This document shows, piece after piece, positions 31,422-41,613 of a DNA stretch of 64,000 nt; positions within the stretch are counted from its first letter, which is position 1, and each line of letters begins with the position of its first letter. The position numbers and the translations under genes are program-made. The stretch is from Pyrenophora tritici-repentis (lineage: Eukaryota; Ascomycota; Dothideomycetes; Pleosporales; Pleosporaceae): contig NC_089390.1 in assembly GCF_003171515.1 (NCBI RefSeq), forward strand, positions 1,612,001 to 1,676,000, read 5' to 3'. The notes under the pieces are model-generated. The model saw nothing but the letters and a program-made list of their open reading frames with translations, did no database searches and was not told the origin of the DNA.

Positions 31422-32255
31422 GGTGCGCTATCTGTTCTGTGAAAGGATATGACAGAGGCTCCCCTGAAGAGGTTTGCCCTCTCCCTTGCGGGCTTTGTCA
31501 ACGCGATCGCGTTGATGACGTGAGAAAGACGGAGGATAATGTACGGTAAGGTAGCAGTAGCGATAAGGACGCCACAGCCGAGGAGCGGGGCAGGGGTGGA
31601 TGATGCACCTCAAACGTTTGACAATCACCCCTCACACACTTTCTGACCGTCAAGAGAGTCGGTTTTGCAAAGAAGGCAGCGGGGACCTGAAGAAAGTAGA
31701 GAGAAGAGAGGAAGGTAAATGCTTGCAGGTCATGGTTTTGATTCAGCCGCAAGCCGCTGTCCAATCTTGGTGAGTCCTCAGATCATGCGCTCGATTATTC
31801 CCAGCATGCCGTCACGAGATGCGCTGGCTTCGCTGTCCGCGCCCGCATGGCCTTATTGGAACCAACAGACCCTGCAGATACATTACCGTGGGTTTGCGAT
31901 AATCATTGCATGCGCCTAGCAAACATGTTGAGGTGGTTACATCCTTGCCACGACCACCGCAGGCGCTACTGTTGTAAGTAGTGGCGTGTTTGACAACAAT
32001 GGCAAGCTCCTGCACGATCAATGTTGTCTCCAACTTCCATTTCAATCTTTCTGTCTGAGTCTACTTTCCTATACGTCGTGTCCAAGGTTCCTTCTTTGTA
32101 TGGTCAAACATCGAACCACAACTTCATGTTGCCCACCATGTCCCACCCTTCTTCTTGCATAGACCTTCTGCGATACTCGCAGTGTCTATCCAACATTGTT
32201 ACTGCGCTCAAGTACTAGTATTGATTACCCACGAACCATCCGAGCTACCAAGATA
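31422..32255. promoter_or_regulatory. Divergent region, Yippee / NDR-like kinase
   Basis: 834 bp between divergent start codons. The long distance suggests long leaders for the kinase gene. I see no additional gene. Confidence 0.45.
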
Positions 32256-35194
32256 ATGCCTCTCGTCCAATCGGGAAAAAGAAAGGATGCTCACAATGCT
32301 CTCCAGCTGTCCCGCGATAAGGGCAAGGTGCGTGTCATTGAACGATCTGCAGCACTGCTTTCCTCAATGGCCGGTGGCTTGTCAAAGAACCCACCTTCGC
32401 GCAGCAATACTCCAGTTGGTCGCACCTTTACCAACCTTCGCCGTGGAAACCTCAAGCTCTTCTCCATCTTCCGAAATGGCAAGAGTATGTAGTCCAGTCA
32501 CCTTACCTGAACTGCTACTGAACACTTGAAGGTTCTATTCCAAGCTCTGGGGATGCTAGGTCTACCAGCATCAGCTTAGTTAGGAACAAGCCCAAAGAGG
32601 CACCACAGCTCGACGCTGCCAAATCCTACTCCAATACTTCTTTACAATGCGCTATGATTCTCGACAAACCTATAGCTCTACCGAATCTCAACCTAGATCC
32701 AGATAGCACATCGTTGCTCCAACTTACAAACCCTGCTGTCTTCGATGGCGAATCCGAGCCTTTCCTCGGCGCTCGCACCCCACCTCCTACCCCTATAACC
32801 ACCAGTTGGTCATCACCGACTCTTTCTCAACAGCTCACAACCAAGCTCTCAAACGCCCTGATGAACAACGATACAGTAGTACACCGTCCAAAGCTAAGCT
32901 CCCGGCCAACTGTTGAAACGAACCACTTCCGGCAGCCAAGTACTACGACCTCGCCCAAAACTCCAATGTCTGAAGCTCCTTCTCTTCCTTCAAGCGTTCT
33001 CAGCCCTGGCGGTAGTCTTTCGCCTTTGAGCCAGTCAACTGCACCTACGTCCTTGGTTTCCTCAGGTGGCCCACTGTCCGCTGAGACGATACATTGTGCC
33101 CTCGCAACCGATATCTCACCTTGTCTTTCTCGTGAGCCTACGGCTGAACACCCCCCTTCCCGGTTTCTAGTCTTTCCCCGCCAAGATGCGCCACAGCTTT
33201 GCGCGCCTTCTGTTGCTACAATAGAGATTGCAGCTGCGGCGAAGATCTTTTTCGAGTCACATTTCAACCAGCTCATTTCTACCAGAGTCACACCAAGATC
33301 TATGCGCCGCCGACAGATGGAACGCAAACTCTTCGCCATGGCTATCCCTATTGAACAACGTCACTGTAAGCGGAAAGAATAGTATCTGGCCGAGACCCAT
33401 CATCTTCGACAGACAAGGGTTATGAAGTCAAACACACTTGCCCGGCAGACGATGAAGGGCGTACACATCTCAAACTATGACATCGTTCGTGTTCTTGGAA
33501 AGGGCAGCTTTGGCGTTGTTCGCCTTGTCCGCGAAAAGAGCGACAACTGTGGCAATCTGCGAGGAAGCATCTGTAGCATGGGATATCCCGACGGATCCTT
33601 GACACCAAAGGATGAAAAGTCCTCGCAAGCCATCCGCAAAAACAAGCAGGTCTTTGCTATGAAGGTCATCAGAAAGTCTGACATGCTTCGCAACAGCCAA
33701 GAGGGGCATTTGCGCGCAGAGCGAGATTTCCTTGTCGCTTCCGAGAATTCTCGATGGGTAGTACCTCTTGTTACTGCCTTCCAAGACAACAACAACCTAT
33801 ATCTTGTCATGGAATACATGATGGGAGGCGATTTCCTGGGTCTGCTTCTTCGAGAAGATGTCCTAGATGAGAGCGTCGCCAAGTGGTATCTTGCAGAGAT
33901 GATACTCTGCGTCGAAGAGGCTCACAAGATGAATTGGATTCATCGTGATGTCAAACCTAACAACTTTCTCATCACCTCGTCTGGTCATCTCAAGATCTCC
34001 GACTTTGGCCTCGCCTTTGACGGTCACTGGGCTCACAATCAAACATACTACAACGAACAACGCTACGGCCTACTCCGTGACCTGGACCTGCATGTCGAAG
34101 GCGATGCAATTGATGTTGAGGAAGAGAGGAATCGCAGAAACGCTCGCGATGCCATGGAAATCATTAATGGCGCTGCAACACCGCGCGGGCGTCATCAGCC
34201 CAAAGAGGAGTCTCCGAACGGGCCCATCATCGACTGGCTGAATCGTGAACAGCGACGCCAATTCGCAAGGAGCGTTGTAGGTACAAGTCAATACATGGCA
34301 CCAGAAGTCATCCGAGGCGAGCACTATGACGGTCGCTGCGACTGGTGGAGCATCGGTGTAATTTTATACGAGTGTCTCTACGGTTGCACACCCTTCTTCT
34401 GCGACAATCGCCAAGCCACCAAAGCCCGCATACTCGATCACAGACGCTGGCTACGCTTCCCATCTGACCAGCGGTATGCCCGCCCAAACATCGATCGCGT
34501 GCCTCTCATGTCGGTGTCCCACAACGCCATCGACCTCATGATGAGACTGCTCGAGGAGCGACAAGATCGTCTCTCAGCTAAGCGATACCGCGAGAACGAC
34601 TGGGTCCTCCGTGATAAAGCGGCTGGTACGCGACGGCACCGGAGTAGCAATACTTGTGGGCATATCGTGTATCCCAACGATGCTGATGATATCAAATCCC
34701 ATCCCTTTTTTCGCAACATCCACTGGTCCTCGCTCCATATAACTCGTCCGCCATTCGTCCCTCGCGTACACAGCGGCCAGCCCATTACCAAATACTTCGA
34801 CGACGAGGCCGAAATCATGAGCGCGTCCGATCACCTCGACTCCTCCAGTTATGAGATCCGTGAGGGATTGGTGGTCCCCGTTGCCGTTGGCGAGGACAAA
34901 ACCACACCACCCCTTCAACCTGCCAGCAAACCCAACGAAAACGTAACGACACATGGCGTATTCCGCCAATCGCTCGACAACATAAAGAGGCGGAAGCGTG
35001 AGAAGAAGAGGCCACGAGACAAGCTCCTCCGCGATCCGGTGGTTGGTCGCACTGTGTTGGAAATACGGAAGAAAGGTGCTTTTGTAGGGTATACGTATCG
35101 CAGGCCGAGGTTTTCGCTGCCGGAGCTGGAGGAGAGAATTGATGTGGCGAGGGTGCAGGGTACAAGGGGTGGGATCTTTGCTGCTAGTGCTTGA
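32256..35194 (+). CDS. NDR-family AGC protein kinase with internal TAG
   Basis: Exons 32256-32484 and 32532-35194 (intron with GTATGT donor and AAG acceptor). The frame is 964 codons but has one in-frame TAG at 33380-33382. Before it lies a Ser/Pro-rich region ending in [10 protein letters not shown]...[10 protein letters not shown], which resembles the MOB-binding N-terminal regulatory segment of NDR kinases; directly after it [12 protein letters not shown] continues the same helix into the catalytic domain: GKGSFGVV (P-loop), AMKVIRK (Lys), [15 protein letters not shown], the long NDR insert, [13 protein letters not shown] and the hydrophobic motif FVGYTYR. Without readthrough, translation could only restart at ATG 33422, giving a 590-residue kinase lacking the regulatory helix. 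Likely role: cell polarity/morphogenesis, by family. Confidence 0.8.
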
Positions 35195-35273
35195 GAAAGA
35201 TGTGTAGGCACTTTTATGTTGGGAGGGTAGAGAAATTGAGGCTTTCATAGGGGGAGATGTAGGATTACAATCG

Positions 35274-35909
35274 TTATTTTTGGAAGTGAGGGTGTTGAAT
35301 GGACTCCTTTCCGGCGCCTTTCTCTATCCTCTTTATATCCTCACCACCTCCCATAACCTCACCATCCCTGTCCCCATTCTCCCCCCTCCTAAACAATCCT
35401 CCTCGCCCCCTGCCGAAAACAACCCAAACCACACCTACCACCACAAAAAACACCACACACCCCATCGCCACCCCAAGCCCTATACTAGCCGCGGCCCCAA
35501 TCTTCCCTCCATCTGCCTTCCCTCCATCCGACTCCAACAATGATACCGACAATATTGTCTTAGTAGCAGCAAAACCCAATCCACCACTTACACTCGTCCG
35601 GAATGAAGGCCTATCCTGCGAGGTGGAAATAGGCAAACCCACATCAAAACTCGTGTACGCGGTTGGTATATCAGATGTGACAACGATGGGGATAGCTATT
35701 GTGGTACCGGGAAGCGCAGTTGGTGTAGGAGAAGGAAAAGGGGTAGGGGTTGATGAGGCGGTTAGAGTGATGATTTGTAGAGAGGTTCCTGTTGTTGGTT
35801 CGGTAGAATCGAGATAGGGGTCAGGATTGGGAGGTGGTTGGATATCCGAATCGGGTAGTGCGGGCGAGAGTGTGGTAGGAGAGGGAAATATGGTTGGATC
35901 CGAGGCCAT
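35274..35909 (-). CDS. Hypothetical single-pass membrane protein, Ser/Thr/Pro-rich
   Basis: A frame of 211 residues. The first about 135 residues are rich in Pro, Ser and Thr (a typical O-mannosylated exterior), followed by one hydrophobic segment (GAAASIGLGVAMGCVV and beyond, about 140-167), an RGRGG basic stop-transfer and a short charged tail. There is no N-terminal signal peptide, so it may be a type III membrane protein or the start may lie in an unseen upstream exon. This architecture occurs in many fungal surface sensors (Mid2-like), but I do not recognise the family. Confidence 0.55.
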   Translation of the reverse strand: MASDPTIFPSPTTLSPALPDSDIQPPPNPDPYLDSTEPTTGTSLQIITLTASSTPTPFPSPTPTALPGTTIAIPIVVTSDIPTAYTSFDVGLPISTSQDRPSFRTSVSGGLGFAATKTILSVSLLESDGGKADGGKIGAAASIGLGVAMGCVVFFVVVGVVWVVFGRGRGGLFRRGENGDRDGEVMGGGEDIKRIEKGAGKESIQHPHFQK

Positions 35910-36734
35910 GGGAGTGTTACTGGACGATGGTGGGGGATGAGAAGGGGTGGGAAGAGGAGGTGTATGTAAAGTAGGAGAACGATATCAGGATGTGATAATA
36001 ATGTCCGCAGTGTGGTGTGTGGTAAAGTGTCTTTTTCTTTCACCTTGGTAATGGAAAGATGGAGCTACTGGTTTGCTTCGCGTTTTGCTCGCGTTATGAC
36101 GTGACGAGTTTATGTGCTGGCGCATGGTGAGAGATAGGTAGTTGAGTTTCGTTTGCCCCTGACACCTAACTGTGGTTTCCCAACTTTACATGCACTCTCC
36201 GCACAACACAGATGTTCACTATCGAACAATCATAATGATATAGTGGTGATGTTAATATTTGACTACCTCTATGTTGGCCTACACTATCGGCACAACAGCA
36301 GTGAGTGATGAGAGATTAAATATACTCAACTCCGGCAAAGTTACTTAGCGGCCGGCCACCGTGTGTTCTCCACCCTCGATCTCTACCCACTCTTCTTTTT
36401 TTGCTTGGCCTTCCTTCCCTCCCTCCCCATGTAAATGCTCCACAAACTTCCCAATTCTAAAACTCAAGTTGATCCACAACGAGCTTTTAACCCCAACCAA
36501 CCCCCCGCTGACCTCGGGTATGAACGCCAATGCTAACGGACGACAAGAAAATGCGACGCAAGGAAACAACAACAAAGAAGACCAAACACTAATAAAAAGA
36601 TGGTTGATGCAAACGACAATTCGAGAAAACAATTTTTTCCAAAAAAGGGGTAGAGAAACAAGGTTGGTCATGATAAAAAAAAGTTCATCGCTCATAACTT
36701 CGTTCATCGCTCTCTCCTTCTCTTTCTTCTCCAA
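35910..36734. other. Intergenic region upstream of the membrane protein gene and downstream of MDM34
   Basis: 825 bp with homopyrimidine stretches. The open frames on both strands at 36345-36747 mirror each other and lack motifs; they probably cover the MDM34 3' UTR. Confidence 0.5.
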
Positions 36735-38546
36735 TTACGCAACATAGGCGGGTGGAGCCTCAACTTCATCTTCGCCCTGCCAGAACCCACCCGTGGGAGC
36801 CGTCTTGGTACGAGAATGTGAGGGTCGTCGTTGACCCGATGATTTATCTTTTTCTTCCTGTACTTTTCTCGCTATTTCCTGTGCCATCTTCTGCATCCAG
36901 GCTTGTTCCAATATGCCGCCCGAGCTAGACATGAGGTCGGCATTGGGTGGAGAGGAAATGCGAGGTGGGGAGCAAAGAGCGGATAGCGAGGAGACTTTGT
37001 CAAAGGACAGGGAGCGGAGGAGTGGGGAGGTGGATTGTTGTGCTTGCCGCAGTTTGTTGCGGGAGATTGGTGGACGGCGGGAAGACGTGTGGGACACGAA
37101 TGGATCTTCGAGATGAGCGGGAGGTGATACTGTCCGTTTCGACTTTGCGGCCTTGGAGGCGTTGGGTATTAGAGGTGCGGGTGCGAGGAGTGGTCCGAAA
37201 GTAGGGGGCTCCTCTGGTATCCGCTTTGGTGTCCCAACGTCAAGGCTGCCGCGCCGACTCTCAAAACGTCGGCCGGGTTGAGGAGGGCTCGTAGGTGGTG
37301 TAGCAAGCTCTTCCTCTGCTTCCCTCTCCTCTGGAATGACACTGGATGTGTCGGATACCTGTGTACTCGGCAGCGGCGTGTTCGCTTCTGTTGAGACGCC
37401 AGAGTCTGCGCCATCTTTCCTTCGCAGGTCGACAACTCGCTTCTTCCGTTTCCGCATGCCGCCCGCACGTGAGCGTCCCGAGCCGAGGCTGATACCAGCG
37501 GATGTAGAGTAGGACGACGCAAGGGTGGGTCGTGAACTGAGTGTCTCATTGCCGGTGCTGCCAGACGCCACTGATGATGCGCCCGACTTGAGGCTTCCAA
37601 AAGTCGACTGTATCCTTGACAGACTGCCTTGTGTGAGGGCGGGTGTAGCCGCGCCTGATTCTGCCCGGTCTGGATGACCTGCCCAAGCCCTAAAGACGGC
37701 TTCGCGAATACCGGGTGTAAAGAGCGATAGGGTACGTTGCGACTCGGACAGGGCGGCTAGGCGCAGGATATTCTTCTGTGAGAAGGAGGCGTGGATCTCG
37801 CCCGAGTCGAGTGACATGGCCGAGATCTGGGCTTCGTCTAGCGGGTTGCCAAAGGCATCAACGGCATCTTCTGGTGGAGAGGCAAGGGGATCGATGGCTG
37901 CGGTAGTATCGTTTGCGCCTTCTAAGCGCTCTTCTGTTTCAATTTCTTGGTACTCTGGCGATAACATACGTAATGACAGCCTGTGAATGATGGCGGGCAA
38001 ATCCTCCATGAACAAGACACGCAGCTGCCCCTCAATCTCCTTTTGCAGGTAGTCGCGCACAAAGGGTATCGAGTCAAACGTCGACGACACCTTGAGCGAC
38101 TCCAGCGGGTCGTTCCTGAAGACCAGCGTCAAGCCCTTTTGTTTGGAGAAGACCAAGATGACAAAGCCGGACAGACGGATATTAGATAGGGTAATCTGCA
38201 ACGGTATCGTCAAGCCCGCTGCCGCAGCTAGTGGTTGCGGCGAGGCAAAGTCTGGTTTATTGGAGAGATATGTCTTGAGTGGATTTGCCTGCACCTTTGT
38301 CTTTAGAGTCAGAAACGCGTCACCGGCATACGACATCTTGAAGATGCCCCTAAATCTATCCTCGGCCAAATCGCCAATCTCCAGTATTTCCAGCTCGGGC
38401 GGGGTGGTGCCGAGGTTCAGCTCCGTGACGATGATGTCGTCGACGATGATGGGCGGCTTGGGCGACTTGTTCAAGGCAGTCGTGAGCATGTCACGGGCCC
38501 GCGACGTGTCGGCGATGAGCGGCGACCAGTTGAAGTTGAAAGCCAT
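36735..38546 (-). CDS. MDM34: ERMES complex subunit Mdm34
   Basis: An intronless frame of 603 residues starting [20 protein letters not shown], the family N-terminus. The SMP lipid-binding domain spans about residues 1-195 ([25 protein letters not shown], here abbreviated by its position about 32-56, and [14 protein letters not shown] near 165). The rest is low-complexity with Ser/Pro/Arg, including basic RKRKKR. Mdm34 is the outer-mitochondrial-membrane part of the ER-mitochondria encounter structure (Mdm10, Mdm12, Mmm1, Mdm34) that transfers phospholipids. Typical fungal length is 450-650. Confidence 0.95.
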   Translation of the reverse strand: MAFNFNWSPLIADTSRARDMLTTALNKSPKPPIIVDDIIVTELNLGTTPPELEILEIGDLAEDRFRGIFKMSYAGDAFLTLKTKVQANPLKTYLSNKPDFASPQPLAAAAGLTIPLQITLSNIRLSGFVILVFSKQKGLTLVFRNDPLESLKVSSTFDSIPFVRDYLQKEIEGQLRVLFMEDLPAIIHRLSLRMLSPEYQEIETEERLEGANDTTAAIDPLASPPEDAVDAFGNPLDEAQISAMSLDSGEIHASFSQKNILRLAALSESQRTLSLFTPGIREAVFRAWAGHPDRAESGAATPALTQGSLSRIQSTFGSLKSGASSVASGSTGNETLSSRPTLASSYSTSAGISLGSGRSRAGGMRKRKKRVVDLRRKDGADSGVSTEANTPLPSTQVSDTSSVIPEEREAEEELATPPTSPPQPGRRFESRRGSLDVGTPKRIPEEPPTFGPLLAPAPLIPNASKAAKSKRTVSPPAHLEDPFVSHTSSRRPPISRNKLRQAQQSTSPLLRSLSFDKVSSLSALCSPPRISSPPNADLMSSSGGILEQAWMQKMAQEIARKVQEEKDKSSGQRRPSHSRTKTAPTGGFWQGEDEVEAPPAYVA

Positions 38547-39388
38547 GATGGGTGAAAGCGCTCAGTTTGTGATGCGTCGAGAGTCGAGACTACCACGGCG
38601 CGGGTGCTGGGGATTGGCAGGTTAAGCTGCTGTCGCGTGCATTCGCCATGCGACCACACGGAACAAAGATTCGCGGCGGGGGGCGGTTCTATCGCGGTGC
38701 GAGTCGATGGCGGGGTAATTGCTGGATGGACGACAAGATTCTAGCGGTGTAGGCGGGCGAGGGAGTTGGGTCGGGGGGGTTATTATGGTGTGGTTGCAGA
38801 CTGCAGACATGGCAGAGTGAATGTGAATGAATTGCGTGGGCAATTGCGGCACTGGAGGGGATTTTCCGGACCCCGGTTAGCGACGTCAGGGATAAGGCAG
38901 CTCATTTCACGCCAGCTTTTTTACTTTCGTCCGCTCCGGCTACACTACGCGAGCTTCAGGAATGGCGGTGAAAGCGGCTGGATGCCTTTTGCATGCACTA
39001 CATGCTGCCAGACTAGGGCCCCGCGCCTGCTCATTCGTCGGTATCTTTACCTTGCCTGTCGACAAGTTTCAAACACCCGAGCCCGAGCCAACGCTGCCTC
39101 TATCCGCTGTCGCTCTGGCCGTTATCGCGTAATTTCCTACCGCGTCTATCCTGGTCGAGACACTTCGTCATCGACGCCAGCTACCCCGGCCATGTCACAA
39201 TGGCGAGTACGGCATGGCCAATGGTGCAAAAGGGGAATTGGCGGGCACATCTGCCGACTGCGCGGGTAGATCAAAGTATAGCCGTCAAATTTGTTTCAAT
39301 GCCGTGTGTGTGATGGCGTGAACGTATGCCTCGTGAAGCCTGCGTGGTACATGTGAATGACCTAGTAACTGAGACACCTCATTCCACC
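38547..39388. other. Intergenic region upstream of MDM34
   Basis: 842 bp with the presumed MDM34 promoter and the 3' end of the UPF0045 gene. A 167-codon plus-strand frame (38766-39269) lacks any recognised motif. Confidence 0.45.
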
Positions 39389-39889
39389 CTAGTCATGCGC
39401 CTCGCCCTCCCTCAGCAGCCTCTCCACTACCTCAACCTTGTCCTTGAACCCCTGCTTTTTATCCGTCCGACTTCCGACCCGAATATCGCTTTGAATCCTC
39501 ACAATGCCATTCTGATGCAGCATCGAATGGCACTGCCCGATGACTCGCATCACCTCGTCCCACGAGCCCTCTTGAAACTGTTAGCACTGTTCTCCAGAGT
39601 CCACTGTCTACCCCGCCCATTTCCAAGCCTTTCCCGGCCGAGAGGGGTCTTGTCTCGGACGCGAGGGGTTGCCGCAGCATCTGGGCAATCGAGCACTTGT
39701 ATGGAGACACGTACCAACAGTCGTCCCTGCAGAGTGCATCGAATAATCAAGTCCGCTCTTCTTGAGGAGCCGCTGTACCTCCGCGACTTCTTTTGATACA
39801 GAGGCGGTGGGGGTACCAAGTGGGATGAGACAAAAGTCTGCAATGCACGATGGCGGGGTCGGAATGTTTGTGTCGTTTGACGATGCCAT
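39389..39889 (-). CDS. UPF0045 / thiamine-binding (MTH1187, Ecm15-like) protein
   Basis: Two exons, 39715-39889 and 39389-39570, phase-1 intron with GTACGT donor and an AAG acceptor (39571-39573) after GCTAAC; 118 residues. The joined protein reads through the diagnostic motifs CIADFCLIPLGTPTASVSKEV, split here as CIADFCLIPLGT then SVSKEVAEVQ, YSMHSAGTTVEGSWDEV across the splice, and RIQSDIRVGSR. The family forms tetramers of ferredoxin-like folds and in bacteria binds thiamine; the yeast homologue is Ecm15, of unclear function. The usual length is about 100-120. An ATG at 39913 would add 8 residues. Confidence 0.87.
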
Positions 39890-40752
39890 TATGAATCGTG
39901 AACTCAAATTCAAGTTGAAACGTTATCTCTGCAGTAGGCGCACTTTGTTCACTCGGTAATTGTTTGCGATGGTGTTGTGGAAAAGTGTGACGTGGTGCAC
40001 AGATCTGATGATCCCGAGGTCGGATCTGAGGATCAAAAGCAGGAACCAACCAAACAACTTCCAGGGTCACCCCATTAATAGGCCACTTATTGGAGGGATG
40101 GCTGGACATGGTCTATCAACAAGGAAAGAAATACCGAGTAGATAGAACACACGTGTGTGTCACGAGATCTGAGAATCCTTCAGTCCAACAGCTAAAAAAT
40201 TATTATCAGCCATGACTTTCACATGCTTAGAACTTTCGAGACATGCAATCAGGTGCAGCTATGAAACAGGCACAGATCTACCACACCACGAAAGAACCGT
40301 AACTCCATCTATCCCATGATGCTTTTTTCTCCGCTTGGTGTTCCCTTAGTGTTCAAATAAAGTTCTGTCACCGCAATACCAGCTAAACCATGTATAAATT
40401 CCATCACATGCTCGTCGCAGCTTAGCACTTGGGTGAACATCTGATAGTGCGGTTGAACATCGTTGTTCGTAATACGATAGGTGTGCCTAACAGCAGTTAT
40501 ATACTAGAGTGACAAGTATCTTATGTCACCCAGGTGATCACATGCTCGCAGTCACTTAGCAAAAAGCAGATGCGTATTCTAATCTGAGGCGATCTGAGAG
40601 AAGCAAAAAGAGGCTAGCGTCCTACTGGACCTCGTATGCCGAAATCTCAGCTAGGCCCCGTGAACCTTCGCGTACCTTGCACCAAGGTATCCCACACAAC
40701 GCCAGATAAAAAAGAAACTCCCCATGAAGAGGAGGATGGTTACGACTGGCTA
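39890..40752. other. Intergenic region with MITE-like remnant
   Basis: 863 bp between the UPF0045 gene start and tRNA-Val. No coding sequence recognised. The only structured element is a fragment related to the MITE of 53.6 kb, listed separately. Confidence 0.5.
40486..40534 (+). repeat. Diverged terminal fragment of the 53.6-kb MITE
   Basis: The end of this fragment, gtatcttatgtcacccaggt, resembles the right end of the MITE at 53593-53703 (attatcttgtgtcacctaggt minus one base), with preceding partial similarity. Degraded; call is by eye. Confidence 0.5.
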
Positions 40753-40855
40753 TGACTCATCTGAGGCTCGAACTCAGGACCTTCAGTGGACGAACACAAG
40801 CATCTGTGAGGATGTTATGTTAGACTGACGTGATAACCAACTACACCAACGAGCC
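40753..40855 (-). tRNA. tRNA-Val (anticodon AAC) with 29-nt intron
   Basis: On the minus strand the sequence folds as a tRNA: 7-bp acceptor stem GGCTCGT/ATGAGTC (with G-U pairs), D arm with GTGTAGTTGGTTATCAC, anticodon stem TCAGT/ACTGA, T arm CTGAG-TTCGAGC-CTCAG and discriminator A. The loop CTAACA...C places AAC as anticodon, with an intron at the canonical position after base 37 (40789-40817). Mature length 74. Internal A and B boxes (GTGTAGTTGG; GTTCGAGCC) are present. Confidence 0.93.
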
Positions 40856-41613
40856 GTGTTACACCAATCATGTGATTTCGATGGTAAAAAATTGAGACGC
40901 AGCCTATATAATATCATTCAAATTAAGAGGTTTACTACGGACGATCAAGCGAATTTGGTAGGGTGGGTGACGGATGGTGGGGCAGTAAGATGATTTTGCG
41001 TGGAGCCATTCAGGCTTTGAGCTGAGACGTGGACGCTTGACCTCGCGAACCAAGGAGCTGGATTGCTAGCGCATCATGCGCTTTATGCTATTCCGTCAGC
41101 CTGTACGTTTAAGTGATATATAATACTTTGACAACTACGGTACAGGTAAATACTTCTTGTTCTATTCCTAACAGGCGTATCTGGCGCCTACAGTGGCCTT
41201 TGTATACTAGCATGTCGACTGTTTTATGCCGCCCAGGCGCATACTAGCATCGGCAGCCATGGTTCCATCGCCGAGCCTACCACTTGTTCTGGCGATGTGG
41301 TGGGGAGATACATGCCTACGAGCACGTTAGGTTGAGTCAGGGGTCAACACTGCGCAATTCATCGAAAATCTATAAGTTTTTAGTGCATACACTAAGAAAT
41401 CTTATTAGTACAGAAACATCTAACTACATTGTTTCTATTTCCCAGAGGTCTGGATCATGGTCAAAGTTGTGCGCCGGCTACTCGTATTTCCACCGTCTGA
41501 CTTCGGCCCGACCGTCAGCAATACCCGACGCCAATGTTTCCCCGCGTCTTGCGATTCCCACAATACCCGACAACTTCAAACACCGATACTGCCAGTTGCT
41601 ACGATGCTGAGAT
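40856..41613. other. Intergenic region upstream of Zn2Cys6 gene
   Basis: 758 bp between tRNA-Val and the regulator gene, including a transposon remnant (41147-41239) and the presumed promoter. No coding sequence seen. Confidence 0.5.
41147..41239 (+). repeat. Diverged copy of the 53.6-kb MITE
   Basis: Shares ggcgcctacagtggc...tttgtatacta...atgtc and a terminal gcccaggc block with the MITE at 53593-53703 in the same order and spacing; differences are mostly transitions. The left terminus is not recognisable. Confidence 0.6.

Noticed and set aside
33366..33382. GTAAGC...TAG looks like a tiny intron that would remove the kinase stop codon
   Set aside because: It is only 17 nt, far below the spliceosomal minimum, and its removal would shift the kinase out of frame.
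38766..39269. 167-codon plus-strand frame upstream of MDM34
   Set aside because: No family features, no codon support, lies in a likely promoter.
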